The notes under the pieces: generated by a model
Seen by the model: only the letters and a program-made list of their open reading frames with translations
Database searches by the model: none
Told to the model about the DNA's origin: nothing
In this document: positions 15,959 to 24,277 of the stretch, one piece after another
Position numbering within the stretch: the first letter of the stretch is position 1
How the letters are laid out: the number at the start of each line of letters is the position of its first letter
Program-made: the position numbers and the translations under genes
NCBI RefSeq assembly: GCF_014203605.1
Contig: NZ_JACHJJ010000026.1
Location: 1-64,000, forward strand
DNA length: 64,000 nt
Origin: Thiemannella venezuelensis
GTDB taxonomy: Bacteria; Actinomycetota; Actinomycetes; Streptosporangiales; Streptosporangiaceae
Direction: 5' to 3'

Positions 15959-17713
15959 ATGGCACCACCACGTAAGCCCTCGCGCGCGACGATGATCACC
16001 GCGGGTGTCGCGATCGGGGTGTTCGGGGCCGGCGCGGGACTGGGGGCCGTCATGTCCGCGAACTCCCGGGCCGCCCAGACGGAGACGGTACGGCTCGCCG
16101 CAGGCACCTACGTCCTCAACGCCGGGACGGAGGCGTGGACCACCGCGGCACAGCGGGACGACGCACCGCCCTCGGGCTCCGGCGACGGCGGCCCGGCCGC
16201 CGCGAGCAAGGACACGCGGGTCTGCCTCTCCCTCACCACCGGCGGGCAGGCGGTGAACGCGGGAGGCTCCGACTGCCTCGCCCTCCCCTCGATCGGCGGC
16301 GCCCTCACCGCTCTCATCCCCGGTAATCCCAGTTCTGATCCGGTTCGCCCTTCCAAGAAGTCGTCCGATCCGCCGAAGAAGTCGTCCGATCCGCCGAAAC
16401 CGACCGCCTCCACCCCTCCCAAACAGCCACCGGCGCAGCCGGACCCCGTCCAGCCCCCTCCGGTGCAGCCCTCGACGACCAAGAAGTCCACCCCGGCTCC
16501 CGACCCCAAGCTCACCAAGAAGGCCACCAACGAGCTGGAGGGCAGCGACGTCACCCTGAAGCAACCCATCAAGACCATCGACACCCGGCCCTCCGGCGGC
16601 GCTTCGCCCTCCCCCGGGCCCGCCCGCACCGGAGCCACCGGACAGCCGTCCCCGCCCGTGGCCGCCGGGAAGCCGTCCCCGTCCGCGACCGCGGGGAAGC
16701 CGTCCCCGTCCGCGACCGCGGGGAAGTCCACCCCACCGGGGAGCAGCGGGAACCGCCCGCGAGCGAACACCGGCAGGTCCGCCACCCCGGCGCCCCCCGC
16801 CACCGCCCCGTCCGCGACCTCGTCCCCCACCCGCACCCCGTCCAACGGCAGGGTCGCGCCGCCCTCCGTCGAGACGCTCCGCCCGGCGCTGCCGTCCCGG
16901 GGCGCCCGGGGCCCGGCGGCCTCCCCTGACATGCGGCCTCCCGACCAGGACGGGACCCGGACCTCCCCTGACATGCGGCCTCCCGACCAGGACGGGACCC
17001 AGACCTCACCGCCCCTCCGGACTTCCGGACCGGAGCGGTTGGAGACCCGCGGCACGGACGTGGAACCGCCCGCCGCCCCGCCTCCCTCCGAGTCCTCCTC
17101 CTCCGGGGATTCGGTCCGGGGCGACCCCTCCCTTCCCGTCTTCCAGGACCCGGAACTCCTCCGGCGCGCCTACGAGGCCCTCGGCCTGGACAGGAACATG
17201 CGGTACACGGACGCCAACGGCGTCTGGGACCTCAACATCGCGCCGCCGGGCACCCCTCCGTGCCGGAACTACACCGCCGACGAACTCCGCGCGCTGCGCT
17301 CGGCCCAGGACGGCACGGCCCTGCCCGAAGGCGTCATCCCCCGTGACTCGTGCCAGTGGCCCGCCTTCATCCGCTGGCTGTTCGCGGATCCGGCCCCCGG
17401 CGAGGTCAGCAACTGGACCAAGTTCACCGGCCTGCCCGAACGCGACCTGGAGCTCGTGGTGACGGATTCCCCCACCGTACGGCCCAGCTCCGCGCCGTCC
17501 GGCCACCAGCGGCCCGACTCCGGTTCGCCCGGCAGTCGGCAGCCGGACCCGTACCAGGTCGACCCCTACCAGGTCGACCCCTACCTGCCCGACTCCGGCC
17601 CGGTCGCCCCCGCACGGAACGGACCCGCGCAGCCCGATCCCGGGCGGAACGGACCCGCGCAGCCCGATCCCGGCGAGTTCCCACCGGACTCCGGCGAGTA
17701 CACGGGCCCGTGA
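15959..17713 (+). CDS. Exported proline-rich repeat protein
   Basis: A protein of 584 residues with an N-terminal signal-anchor (about 10-32), a short region with two cysteines (CLSLTTGGQAVNAGGSDCLA), a central disordered stretch of about 250 residues rich in P, S, T and K, and a small C-terminal domain (about 380-500) with two cysteines (PPCRNYTADELRALR and RDSCQWPAFIRWLF). Several tandem duplications are visible: KKSSDPP, KPSPSATAG, TSPDMRPPDQDGT, DPYQV and RNGPAQPDPG each occur twice. The proline-rich part should span the cell wall. Its stop overlaps the next start (GTGA at 17710-17713). Function is unknown. Confidence 0.75.
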   Translation: MAPPRKPSRATMITAGVAIGVFGAGAGLGAVMSANSRAAQTETVRLAAGTYVLNAGTEAWTTAAQRDDAPPSGSGDGGPAAASKDTRVCLSLTTGGQAVNAGGSDCLALPSIGGALTALIPGNPSSDPVRPSKKSSDPPKKSSDPPKPTASTPPKQPPAQPDPVQPPPVQPSTTKKSTPAPDPKLTKKATNELEGSDVTLKQPIKTIDTRPSGGASPSPGPARTGATGQPSPPVAAGKPSPSATAGKPSPSATAGKSTPPGSSGNRPRANTGRSATPAPPATAPSATSSPTRTPSNGRVAPPSVETLRPALPSRGARGPAASPDMRPPDQDGTRTSPDMRPPDQDGTQTSPPLRTSGPERLETRGTDVEPPAAPPPSESSSSGDSVRGDPSLPVFQDPELLRRAYEALGLDRNMRYTDANGVWDLNIAPPGTPPCRNYTADELRALRSAQDGTALPEGVIPRDSCQWPAFIRWLFADPAPGEVSNWTKFTGLPERDLELVVTDSPTVRPSSAPSGHQRPDSGSPGSRQPDPYQVDPYQVDPYLPDSGPVAPARNGPAQPDPGRNGPAQPDPGEFPPDSGEYTGP

Positions 17714-19572
17714 ACGCGTCCGCCGGAACCGGGGACACCGTGCTCGACCCCGGCCAGTGGGCGGCATGGGTGGGTGAGCACGGTGCCCACCTGCTGGACT
17801 ACGCCGGATACCACCTCGGCGCGGAGCAGGCGACGGCGGCGGCCGCCCGCGCCGTCGCCGTGTGCGGGACGACGGCCGCTCCCGTGGGCGTCTCGGTCCG
17901 GGCGCGGCTGCTGGCCGTACTCCGCCGCGACCGCCTCCACGCGCCCGGTCACCGGGAGGGGTACGTCCCGGGCACGGGGCCGGGCATGCCGGACGCCCTG
18001 CTGATCGAGCGGGCATGGCGGCTCGTCGACCCGCTGGGCGCGGAGGCCCTCCGGCTGATGTTCCGCCACGGGCTGGCACCGGACGACCTCTCCCACGTGC
18101 TGGCCCTGCCCGCGGACGAGATCGGCGGGCTCGCGACCAGGACCCAGGACATCATCGAGAGTCTCGTGAGCGCGCTGGACGGCCTCGCCCACGGGCGCGC
18201 CCCCTGCCCCGGACTCCGCCCGCTGCTGGACGCCGCGTTCCCCGGCGAGCCGTGGCACTCTCCCGCCGCCGCGGGAAGCACGTACCCGGACCCGTCACCC
18301 GCGGGCACGCACCCGGCGCGCCCGCCCGCGAGCACGGGCGCGGCACCGGCGTCCCCGCCGGAGGCGCACGACTCCGGAGGCGCACGCGCGGACCTGCTCT
18401 CGCACATGGTCAGGTGCCCGGTGTGCACGCGGCCGATCAGCATCCGCTACACGGTCCCGCAGATGATCGCCCATCCGCCGATCCAGCCCCTCACCGCCGA
18501 GGCCGGAAGGCGGTTCCTGGACGCCCTGCCACCGGCCGCCCCCCTCCCGGCGACCGCGGCCCTCCCCTCGGGCGCGGTCCCGGCTCCGGTGACGGACCCT
18601 CCCGCGGGTTCTCCCGGAGCCGCGGTCCCGCCGGCGGCCATGGGCCTGCCCGCCCGGCGCGGCACCGCCCCGTACGCGATGGCGGGCCGGGGCCCCGCGA
18701 GGACGGCCCGTCCGAAACCGCCGCCGGTACCGCCACCCGTGGCACCCTCCGCACGGCGGGAGGAGGAGACCCTCCCCTCCCTCCCGGCGCTCCGCGCGCG
18801 GCCCGCCCCGCCGCCGGTCCCGCCGGAACCGGGGCGGGACACCCCCCTCTACGACGCGCTGCTCTCCCAGGTCTGGGCCCGCGAGATCCTGGCCCGCACC
18901 GACGGCGCCCCCGCCGCCGGGCGCGCCCGGCTCGACGTCCCCCCGTCCATCCCCGCCTCCGCCGTACGGCCTCCGGCCGGACCCCGCGCCGGATCCGCGC
19001 AGAGAGCACGCGAGCCGGAGCGGCACCGCCGCGGATCCCGGCTCGCCGATGCGGTCCTGTGGGCCGGGGCCAGGGTCCGCGCCACGACGATCAAGATCGT
19101 CATCATCGTCGTCGCGGGCGCCGCGGGCACCCTGACCGGGATGAACCTCCTGGGCCCCGCCATCGGAGGCGAGGCCCCGGCGCGGTCCCTCCCCTCCTCC
19201 CTGCCCCGGGCCGCCACGACCGCCGCGCACCCCCCGTCCTCCGCGCCCTCCGCCACGGCGGGGAGCGGGCTCGCGGCACGGCTGCGCATGCCGTCCGAGA
19301 TCACCCTGGACGAGTACGGCAGGGGCAGCGCGACCCTCACCTCCCTGCCGGGGGGCGCGCCGGAGGACGCGCTGGAATGGCGTGTGTCCGCCCCCGGCCT
19401 GACCGTGAGCCCCTCCGGCGGCACGCTGGAGCGGGGCGACACGGTCGTGATCACCCTGCGCGCCGTGCGCGTCCGCCACTGGTGCGGCGCCCCCGCCCCC
19501 GTCACCGCCCCGCTGACCCTCCACGGACCCGACGACTCGATCTCCGCGACGGTGCGCTGGCGCACCTGCTGA
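17710..19572 (+). CDS. Membrane-tethered protein with sigma-factor-like cytoplasmic domain
   Basis: About 620 residues. Residues 1-170 look like a degenerate ECF sigma factor: a region-2-like helical part (WAAWVGEHGAHLLDYAGYHL) and a region-4-like helix-turn-helix (LVDPLGAEALRLMFRHGLAP, DDLSHVLALPADEIGGLATR). A CPVC motif (RCPVCTRPISIRYTV, about 236-250) could bind metal or mimic an anti-sigma zinc site. After a proline-rich linker come one membrane helix (KIVIIVVAGAAGTLTGMNLL, about 461-480) and an extracytoplasmic beta-sandwich of about 105 residues with two cysteines. The GTG at 17710 overlaps the previous stop, so translation is coupled. A role in transmitting an envelope signal to transcription is inferred. 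The sigma-like part may instead be a protein-interaction relic. Confidence 0.7.
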   Translation: MNASAGTGDTVLDPGQWAAWVGEHGAHLLDYAGYHLGAEQATAAAARAVAVCGTTAAPVGVSVRARLLAVLRRDRLHAPGHREGYVPGTGPGMPDALLIERAWRLVDPLGAEALRLMFRHGLAPDDLSHVLALPADEIGGLATRTQDIIESLVSALDGLAHGRAPCPGLRPLLDAAFPGEPWHSPAAAGSTYPDPSPAGTHPARPPASTGAAPASPPEAHDSGGARADLLSHMVRCPVCTRPISIRYTVPQMIAHPPIQPLTAEAGRRFLDALPPAAPLPATAALPSGAVPAPVTDPPAGSPGAAVPPAAMGLPARRGTAPYAMAGRGPARTARPKPPPVPPPVAPSARREEETLPSLPALRARPAPPPVPPEPGRDTPLYDALLSQVWAREILARTDGAPAAGRARLDVPPSIPASAVRPPAGPRAGSAQRAREPERHRRGSRLADAVLWAGARVRATTIKIVIIVVAGAAGTLTGMNLLGPAIGGEAPARSLPSSLPRAATTAAHPPSSAPSATAGSGLAARLRMPSEITLDEYGRGSATLTSLPGGAPEDALEWRVSAPGLTVSPSGGTLERGDTVVITLRAVRVRHWCGAPAPVTAPLTLHGPDDSISATVRWRTC

Positions 19573-19614
19573 CCGCCTCCCGCCCCACCGTCCTCCGCGA
19601 AAGGACCCCGCCCC

Positions 19615-20754
19615 ATGGCAGAGACCTCTTCCCCGATCTCCTCCCCCGCCCACCACGTGCCGCCCACCCCGCCCGAGCCGCAGCCGGCGCCCCCGTCCGC
19701 GCAGCAGCCCGCTGCTCACACCACCGGGACGCGGGCGGAGGCGGCGTCCGAGACCCTGGCCGGGGCGCCGTCCGAGGCGGCGTCCGGGACGGATCGGGAG
19801 ACCGGGTCCGAACCGCAGCCGGAGACGGTCCCGCTCACCGCGGAGCACCTGCTCACCAACCGGCGGGCCGAGCCCTCGGGCGGCTGGCGGCGGCTCGTCT
19901 GGCAGCTCTCCGGCAAGAGGTACATCCCCGCGGAGTCCGCGGCGGAGATCGAGCGGCGCACCCTGATCGCCCACGCCCAGACGCCGGTCGCGAGCGGGCA
20001 CCACCGGATCGCCGTGATGAGCCTCAAGGGCGGCGTGGGCAAGACGACCACGACCGCCGCGCTGGGCAACACGCTGGCCTCCCTCCGGGGGGACCGGGTG
20101 ATCGCGATCGACGCCAACCCCGACCGGGGGACCCTCGGGCTGAAGGTCAAGTCCGAGACGGCCGCGACCATCCGCACCATGCTCGCCGAGGCCCCCCACA
20201 TCCTCCGCTACGCCGACGCCCGCGCCTTCACCTCGCAGTCCCCCGCCCGGCTGGAGATCCTCGCCTCCGACACCGACCCCGCCGTCAGCGAGGCCTTCGA
20301 CGCGGAGGACTACCGCACGGTCGCCGGGCTGATCGAGCGCTACTACTCGATCTGCATCACCGACTGCGGGACCGGCCTGCTGCACGGCGCGATGGGCGCG
20401 ACCCTGGAACTGGCCGACCAGATCGTGCTGGTCAGCCTGGTCGCCGTGGACGGGGCGAACTCGGCCGCGGCCACCCTGGACTGGCTCAACGCCCACGGCC
20501 ACGCCGCTCTGGCGAAGAACGCGATCGTCGTGCTGAACGCGGTGGAGCCCAAGGGCGACGTGGACCTGACGCTGCTGGAACGCCACTTCGCCTCCCGCTG
20601 CCGCACGGTGATCCGCGTGCCGTACGACCCGCACCTCAAGGAGGGCGCGGAGGTGGACCTGACCCGCCTGCGGCCCACCACCCGGGGCGCCTACCTGCGG
20701 CTGGCCGCGGCCGCCGGCCAGTCGTTCGGCCTGCACCCCGCCCGGAGCCGCTGA
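19615..20754 (+). CDS. ParA/MinD-type ATPase, EspI-like
   Basis: A protein of 379 residues. The first 75 or so are disordered and rich in P, A and E. The remainder is a P-loop ATPase with the deviant Walker A motif LKGGVGKTTTTAALG (about 136-150), switch I aspartate in VIAIDANPDRG, and Walker B-like YSICITDCGTG. This combination of a disordered head and a MinD-type ATPase is seen in EspI of mycobacterial type VII secretion loci and in ATPases of actinobacterial conjugation-like clusters. No EccC, WXG100 or VirB4 gene is present in the window, so the partner machinery is unknown. It may position or energise assembly of the operon's envelope proteins. Its stop shares one base with the next ATG. 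Confidence 0.85.
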   Translation: MAETSSPISSPAHHVPPTPPEPQPAPPSAQQPAAHTTGTRAEAASETLAGAPSEAASGTDRETGSEPQPETVPLTAEHLLTNRRAEPSGGWRRLVWQLSGKRYIPAESAAEIERRTLIAHAQTPVASGHHRIAVMSLKGGVGKTTTTAALGNTLASLRGDRVIAIDANPDRGTLGLKVKSETAATIRTMLAEAPHILRYADARAFTSQSPARLEILASDTDPAVSEAFDAEDYRTVAGLIERYYSICITDCGTGLLHGAMGATLELADQIVLVSLVAVDGANSAAATLDWLNAHGHAALAKNAIVVLNAVEPKGDVDLTLLERHFASRCRTVIRVPYDPHLKEGAEVDLTRLRPTTRGAYLRLAAAAGQSFGLHPARSR

Positions 20755-21503
20755 TGTCGCCGGCCGTGGAGGAGTCCGTGCTCGACGTCGACCTGGGCCC
20801 GCCCGGGCGCGCGTCCCGGCGGCGGGCGCTGGCGGTCCTCACGGTCGTCGCGGCGGCCGCGGTCGCGCTGGGCGCGTGGCTTCTCCTGCGCGCCGCACCC
20901 GGCCCGGCGGTCTCCTCCGCCACGCCGGCCCCCTCCTCCGGGGTCGTCCTCGCCGCGCCCTCCGCCTACCACGGCGAGGCCGGCTACCCCGTCGGATTCC
21001 CTCGGACCGAGCTGGGCGCGGTCTCGGCCGCGGCCGCCGCGCTGGAGGCCGCCTGGACGCTGGACGCCGCCCAGGCCGAGCAGGCCGCGGTGCTGTACGC
21101 CCTGCCGGAGCAGCGCGAGGCCGCCCGCGACGGCGCGGACGCCACGGTCCGCGGCTGGCGGAAGACCCTCGGCCTGCCGGAGGAGGGCGAGCTGCCCGAG
21201 GGGGCCGCGCTGCGGACCGAGACGGTCGGCGTGCAGTGGCACACCCGGGCGCCGGACCAGGTGCAGGTCTCCCTCCTGGTCCGGGTGGACGCCGTCCGCG
21301 GCACCGCGGAGGCCGGACCGTCCTACTCCAGCCCCTTCGCCATGAGCGTGCTCATGGTCTGGAGCCCCGGCGCCCGGGAGGGAGCGGGGGACTGGGTCAA
21401 CACACCCGACCCCCTGCCCGCGGTCGTACCCGAGGTCGCGGCTCCCGGCACCCCCGAGTTCACCGCGGCCGGCTGGCAGGCCGTCGCCCGTCCCTCCTCA
21501 TAG
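20754..21503 (+). CDS. Single-pass membrane protein with extracytoplasmic domain
   Basis: A protein of 249 residues: a cytoplasmic head of about 24 residues, one membrane helix (ALAVLTVVAAAAVALGAWLL, about 23-42), and a soluble domain that includes GYPVGFPRTELGAVSAAAAA and a helical segment around DAAQAEQAAVLYALPEQREA. Proteins with this arrangement and the YPVGF-T-G-A-A-A signature accompany P-loop ATPases in actinobacterial conjugation or secretion-like clusters. That link is from memory of family context, not from a search. The start overlaps the stop of the ATPase gene (TGATG), indicating tight coupling and probable physical partnership. Confidence 0.75.
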   Translation: MSPAVEESVLDVDLGPPGRASRRRALAVLTVVAAAAVALGAWLLLRAAPGPAVSSATPAPSSGVVLAAPSAYHGEAGYPVGFPRTELGAVSAAAAALEAAWTLDAAQAEQAAVLYALPEQREAARDGADATVRGWRKTLGLPEEGELPEGAALRTETVGVQWHTRAPDQVQVSLLVRVDAVRGTAEAGPSYSSPFAMSVLMVWSPGAREGAGDWVNTPDPLPAVVPEVAAPGTPEFTAAGWQAVARPSS

Positions 21504-21532
21504 ACCGAGGAAGATAGACCGAGGAAGAGCCC

Positions 21533-22846
21533 ATGCCCCCACGCACCCCCTCCCGGCGCGTCACCCTCGTCTCCGGCCTGCTCATGGCGGGGATCTCCGC
21601 GACGACCAGCGCCGTCATCGCCCAGCCCTGGGTCGCCGCCGCGGAGCCCCTCCCGGCTCCCATGCCGATGCCCGCGCCCTCCTCCGACCCCGCGTCCCCT
21701 CCCCGCCCCTTCTCCGCGGAGCCCGCGCCGACGGACTCCGCGGAGGAGACCTCGATGCCGGTGCCCGAGCCGGAGGAGGAGGATCCGTTCCTCCCGCCCG
21801 CCCGAGCCCGGCAGCCGGTTCCTCCCGTGTCCGCCCGGCAGCAGGTTCCTCCCGTGTCCGCCCGGCGGCCCGCTCCGGTGCAGTCCCCGCGCGCCCGGCA
21901 GCCCGCGACGGCCCCGCCCGCGCGCGCCCGGCAGCCCGCCCCCGCCGCGAGCCGTACGGCCTCGCCCGCGCCGTCGCCCACCCCCTCCGCCACGGCCACT
22001 CCGTCGGCCACGGCGAGCTCCCGCCCGGAGGAGACTCCGCGTCCTTCCCAGACCGCCTCCAGCCCGGCGCCCGCGACCGAGAAACCCGCCTCCCCCAGCC
22101 CCACCACGGAACCGAAACCGACCGCCACTGGGAAGAAGACGCAGACGTCCGCCCCCAAGCCCTCCACCAAGCCCTCCTCTACCGCCAAGCCGGCCGCCTC
22201 CGCCAAGCCCTCCACCCCCAAGCCCTCCACCAAGCCCTCCTCCACCGCCAAGCCGGCCGCCTCCGCCAAGCCCCCCACCCCCAAGCCCTCCACCAAGCCC
22301 CCCGCCAAGCCCTCGGTCAAGACCTCCGCCACGGCTCCGCGCCCCGCGACGAAACCGGCGCAGGCACCGCGGGCGCCGCAGCCCCAGACGGCCGTTCCCG
22401 ACCAGACCGCGTCCACCGCCACCGGAGGACCTGCGCAGGGCTCCCCGGCGAGGCCGTCGGTGCTCGCGATGGCGCCGCGGACCGTGCCGCTCCCGCCGCT
22501 GGCCGTTCCCTCCACCGGGCAGTGCCGCCCGCCCGCCGCCGCCTGCTGGGGCCTGGCTCCGTGGCACGGCCGTACCGCCGGCTCCCCCGGCGCCGCGCCG
22601 CCGGCGGTCCTGCGGGACCAGGCGGGACAGGACCCGGCCGGACGGGACCGGGCTGCACAGGACGGGACCGGGCAGGACGGGACCGGGCAGCGGCCGGTCG
22701 CGCCCCGCTGGGTCTTCGCCCCGCCGTCCGTCCTGCGCCCCGCCCCGGCGGCGGACGCGGTTCCGGACGGCCGGGCGCTCCCGGGCCGGACCGGCTGCTG
22801 GGCCTTCAGCCCGCCCTCGCTGTGCGCCAGGCCGGAAGGACGGTAG
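21533..22846 (+). CDS. Exported alanine/proline/lysine-rich repeat protein
   Basis: A protein of 437 residues with a signal peptide (about 1-36, RRVTLVSGLLMAGISATTSA). Most of the mature chain is disordered, with runs of RARQP, PVSARQ and tandem KPSTKPSSTAKPAASAK blocks (two near-identical copies around 208-240) that resemble wall-spanning histone-H1-like repeats. The C-terminal 110 residues contain spaced W-x-F/L-A-P elements and cysteine pairs (QCRPPAAACWGLAPW and CWAFSPPSLC). GTGQD and related motifs are duplicated. It follows a ribosome site (GAGGAAGAG) 29 bases after the previous gene. A structural or adhesive cell-wall role is plausible. The family is not recognised. Confidence 0.7.
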   Translation: MPPRTPSRRVTLVSGLLMAGISATTSAVIAQPWVAAAEPLPAPMPMPAPSSDPASPPRPFSAEPAPTDSAEETSMPVPEPEEEDPFLPPARARQPVPPVSARQQVPPVSARRPAPVQSPRARQPATAPPARARQPAPAASRTASPAPSPTPSATATPSATASSRPEETPRPSQTASSPAPATEKPASPSPTTEPKPTATGKKTQTSAPKPSTKPSSTAKPAASAKPSTPKPSTKPSSTAKPAASAKPPTPKPSTKPPAKPSVKTSATAPRPATKPAQAPRAPQPQTAVPDQTASTATGGPAQGSPARPSVLAMAPRTVPLPPLAVPSTGQCRPPAAACWGLAPWHGRTAGSPGAAPPAVLRDQAGQDPAGRDRAAQDGTGQDGTGQRPVAPRWVFAPPSVLRPAPAADAVPDGRALPGRTGCWAFSPPSLCARPEGR

Positions 22847-22848
22847 CC

Positions 22849-23610
22849 GTGGTCTCCCGTTCCCACCTGCGGACAGGCGTGTTCAGCATGGTGCTGGCGC
22901 TGGCCCTGAGCACGCTCACCACGGCCCGGGGGGAGGCCGCCCCGGCCTGCCCCGCCGTACCGGACGCCTCCAGCGCCGCCGCGGCCCACGGCTGGGGCGC
23001 GCCGGCCTGGTGCGCCGAGTTCGGCGACCACCTGCAGCCGTCCGACTGGGTCTTCTACGACTCGCCCGGGCACGCGGGCAACGGCCGCCGCTCGTCCGGC
23101 CAGCTCTACCTGGGTGACGGCACGCTCTACCTGTACGGCCTCGCGGACGGGACCACCGCGGGGCTGGCCAGCAGGCACGTCCAGACGTACGGGCGGTGGG
23201 AGACCCGCATCCGGCTCTACCCCGGCGCGGGCTCCTACCACCCGGTCGCCCTGCTCTGGCCCGCGCAGGGCGGGGGGAACGTGCGCAGCACCACCGGTGA
23301 GGAGATCGACTTCCTGGAGGTCATCGACGACCCCGAGCGGCAGCGGCCGAACTTCTTCCTGCACACCCCGCAGGGGCAGGAGCAGGCCCACGCCGAGGTC
23401 GACATGACCACCTGGCACACCTACGCCGTGGAGAACGGCCCGGGCGGGGTCGTCGGCTACCTCGACGGGCGGGAGTGGTTCCGCTCGCCCAACGCCGCGC
23501 ACAGCCCGATGTCGGCCTGCCTGCAGCTCGACTGGTTCCCCGGCCGGGGCAGCCCCGGAGAGGCGTGGATGGAGGTGGACTGGCTGCGCATCTACCCGAT
23601 GGGGTCCTGA
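22849..23610 (+). CDS. Secreted glycoside hydrolase family 16 enzyme
   Basis: A protein of 253 residues from a GTG at 22849, chosen because GGAAGGA lies at 22833-22839. A signal peptide runs to about residue 27 (SMVLALALSTLTTARGEAAP). The jelly-roll domain carries the catalytic motif EIDFLE (GEEIDFLEVI), where the two glutamates are nucleophile and acid/base, and typical flanking strands (RWETRIRLYPGAG, WHTYAVENGPGGVVGYLDG). Family 16 enzymes cleave beta-1,3/1,4-glucans, agarose, carrageenan or similar glycans. Substrate is not determinable. It starts two bases after the preceding stop, so it is part of the envelope operon, perhaps for local wall or matrix remodelling. It overlaps the convergent GNAT gene by 19 bases. 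Confidence 0.85.
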   Translation: MVSRSHLRTGVFSMVLALALSTLTTARGEAAPACPAVPDASSAAAAHGWGAPAWCAEFGDHLQPSDWVFYDSPGHAGNGRRSSGQLYLGDGTLYLYGLADGTTAGLASRHVQTYGRWETRIRLYPGAGSYHPVALLWPAQGGGNVRSTTGEEIDFLEVIDDPERQRPNFFLHTPQGQEQAHAEVDMTTWHTYAVENGPGGVVGYLDGREWFRSPNAAHSPMSACLQLDWFPGRGSPGEAWMEVDWLRIYPMGS

Positions 23611-24116
23611 GAGGCCCGCCCGAGCCGCATCTCCAAGAGCTGGCCCGGCCACTCCCCGACCGTGAACGGCTCGGTCCTGGTGAAGCCCTGGCCCTCGTAG
23701 TACTTCACCAGCCGGCCGTCGTCACCGGCGTAGCAGTCGACCCTGACCAGCGAGACTCCCCGCGCGGCCGCCTCGGCGGGGGCGAGCGCCAGCAGGGCCG
23801 AGCCCACACCGCGGCCGTGGAAACGCCGGTCGGTGACCAGCGCCTGCACGTAGAGCTCGGGCTCGGGCGCGGGCGGGATGTAGGGCATCGGAGGTCCGAG
23901 GACGATGCACCCGGCGGGCTCGCCGTCGAGCTCGGCGATCCGCATGCCGCCGGACTCCGCCCACCCGGTGATCCGCTCGACGCGGGCGGGATCGGCGGAG
24001 AAGGGCTCGCTGCCCCACTGGCCGGTACGGCCCCGCGCCGTCAGCCAGGCCACCGCGCTGTCGAACATCCTCAGAACAGCATGAACGTCGCCGATATCAC
24101 CATTGCGGATAATCAC
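23592..24116 (-). CDS. GNAT-family N-acetyltransferase
   Basis: About 174 residues from a GTG at 24116 (VIIRNGDIGDVHAVLRMFD). The acetyl-CoA binding strand and loop read LYVQALVTDRRFHGRGVGSALL, with the R/Q-x-x-G-x-G/A motif, and the C-terminal strand-helix is VDCYAGDDGRLVKYYEGQGF. It transfers an acetyl group to an unknown amine. It is divergent from the LCP gene and convergent with GH16. A start further upstream in frame would only add unsupported residues. Confidence 0.85.
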   Translation of the reverse strand: MIIRNGDIGDVHAVLRMFDSAVAWLTARGRTGQWGSEPFSADPARVERITGWAESGGMRIAELDGEPAGCIVLGPPMPYIPPAPEPELYVQALVTDRRFHGRGVGSALLALAPAEAAARGVSLVRVDCYAGDDGRLVKYYEGQGFTRTEPFTVGEWPGQLLEMRLGRASQDPIG

Positions 24117-24277
24117 CGGCGGATCGTAACAGGGCCAGATTCGCCACACGCGACACCGATAAAAGTCGGCCGGAGTTCTTATCCGACCCTTATCAGGGAT
24201 TAGTACACTCGGTCACGGCCGTTACACAGCTCGCCTGCCGCGGGAGCACGTCCTGGCCCATTCCCGTCTGGAGTCAC

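Noticed and set aside
17862-20753. A very long plus-strand frame that continues into the gene at 20754
   Set aside because: Only its last part (20754-21503) is coding. The earlier part is the out-of-frame shadow of the sigma-like and ATPase genes.
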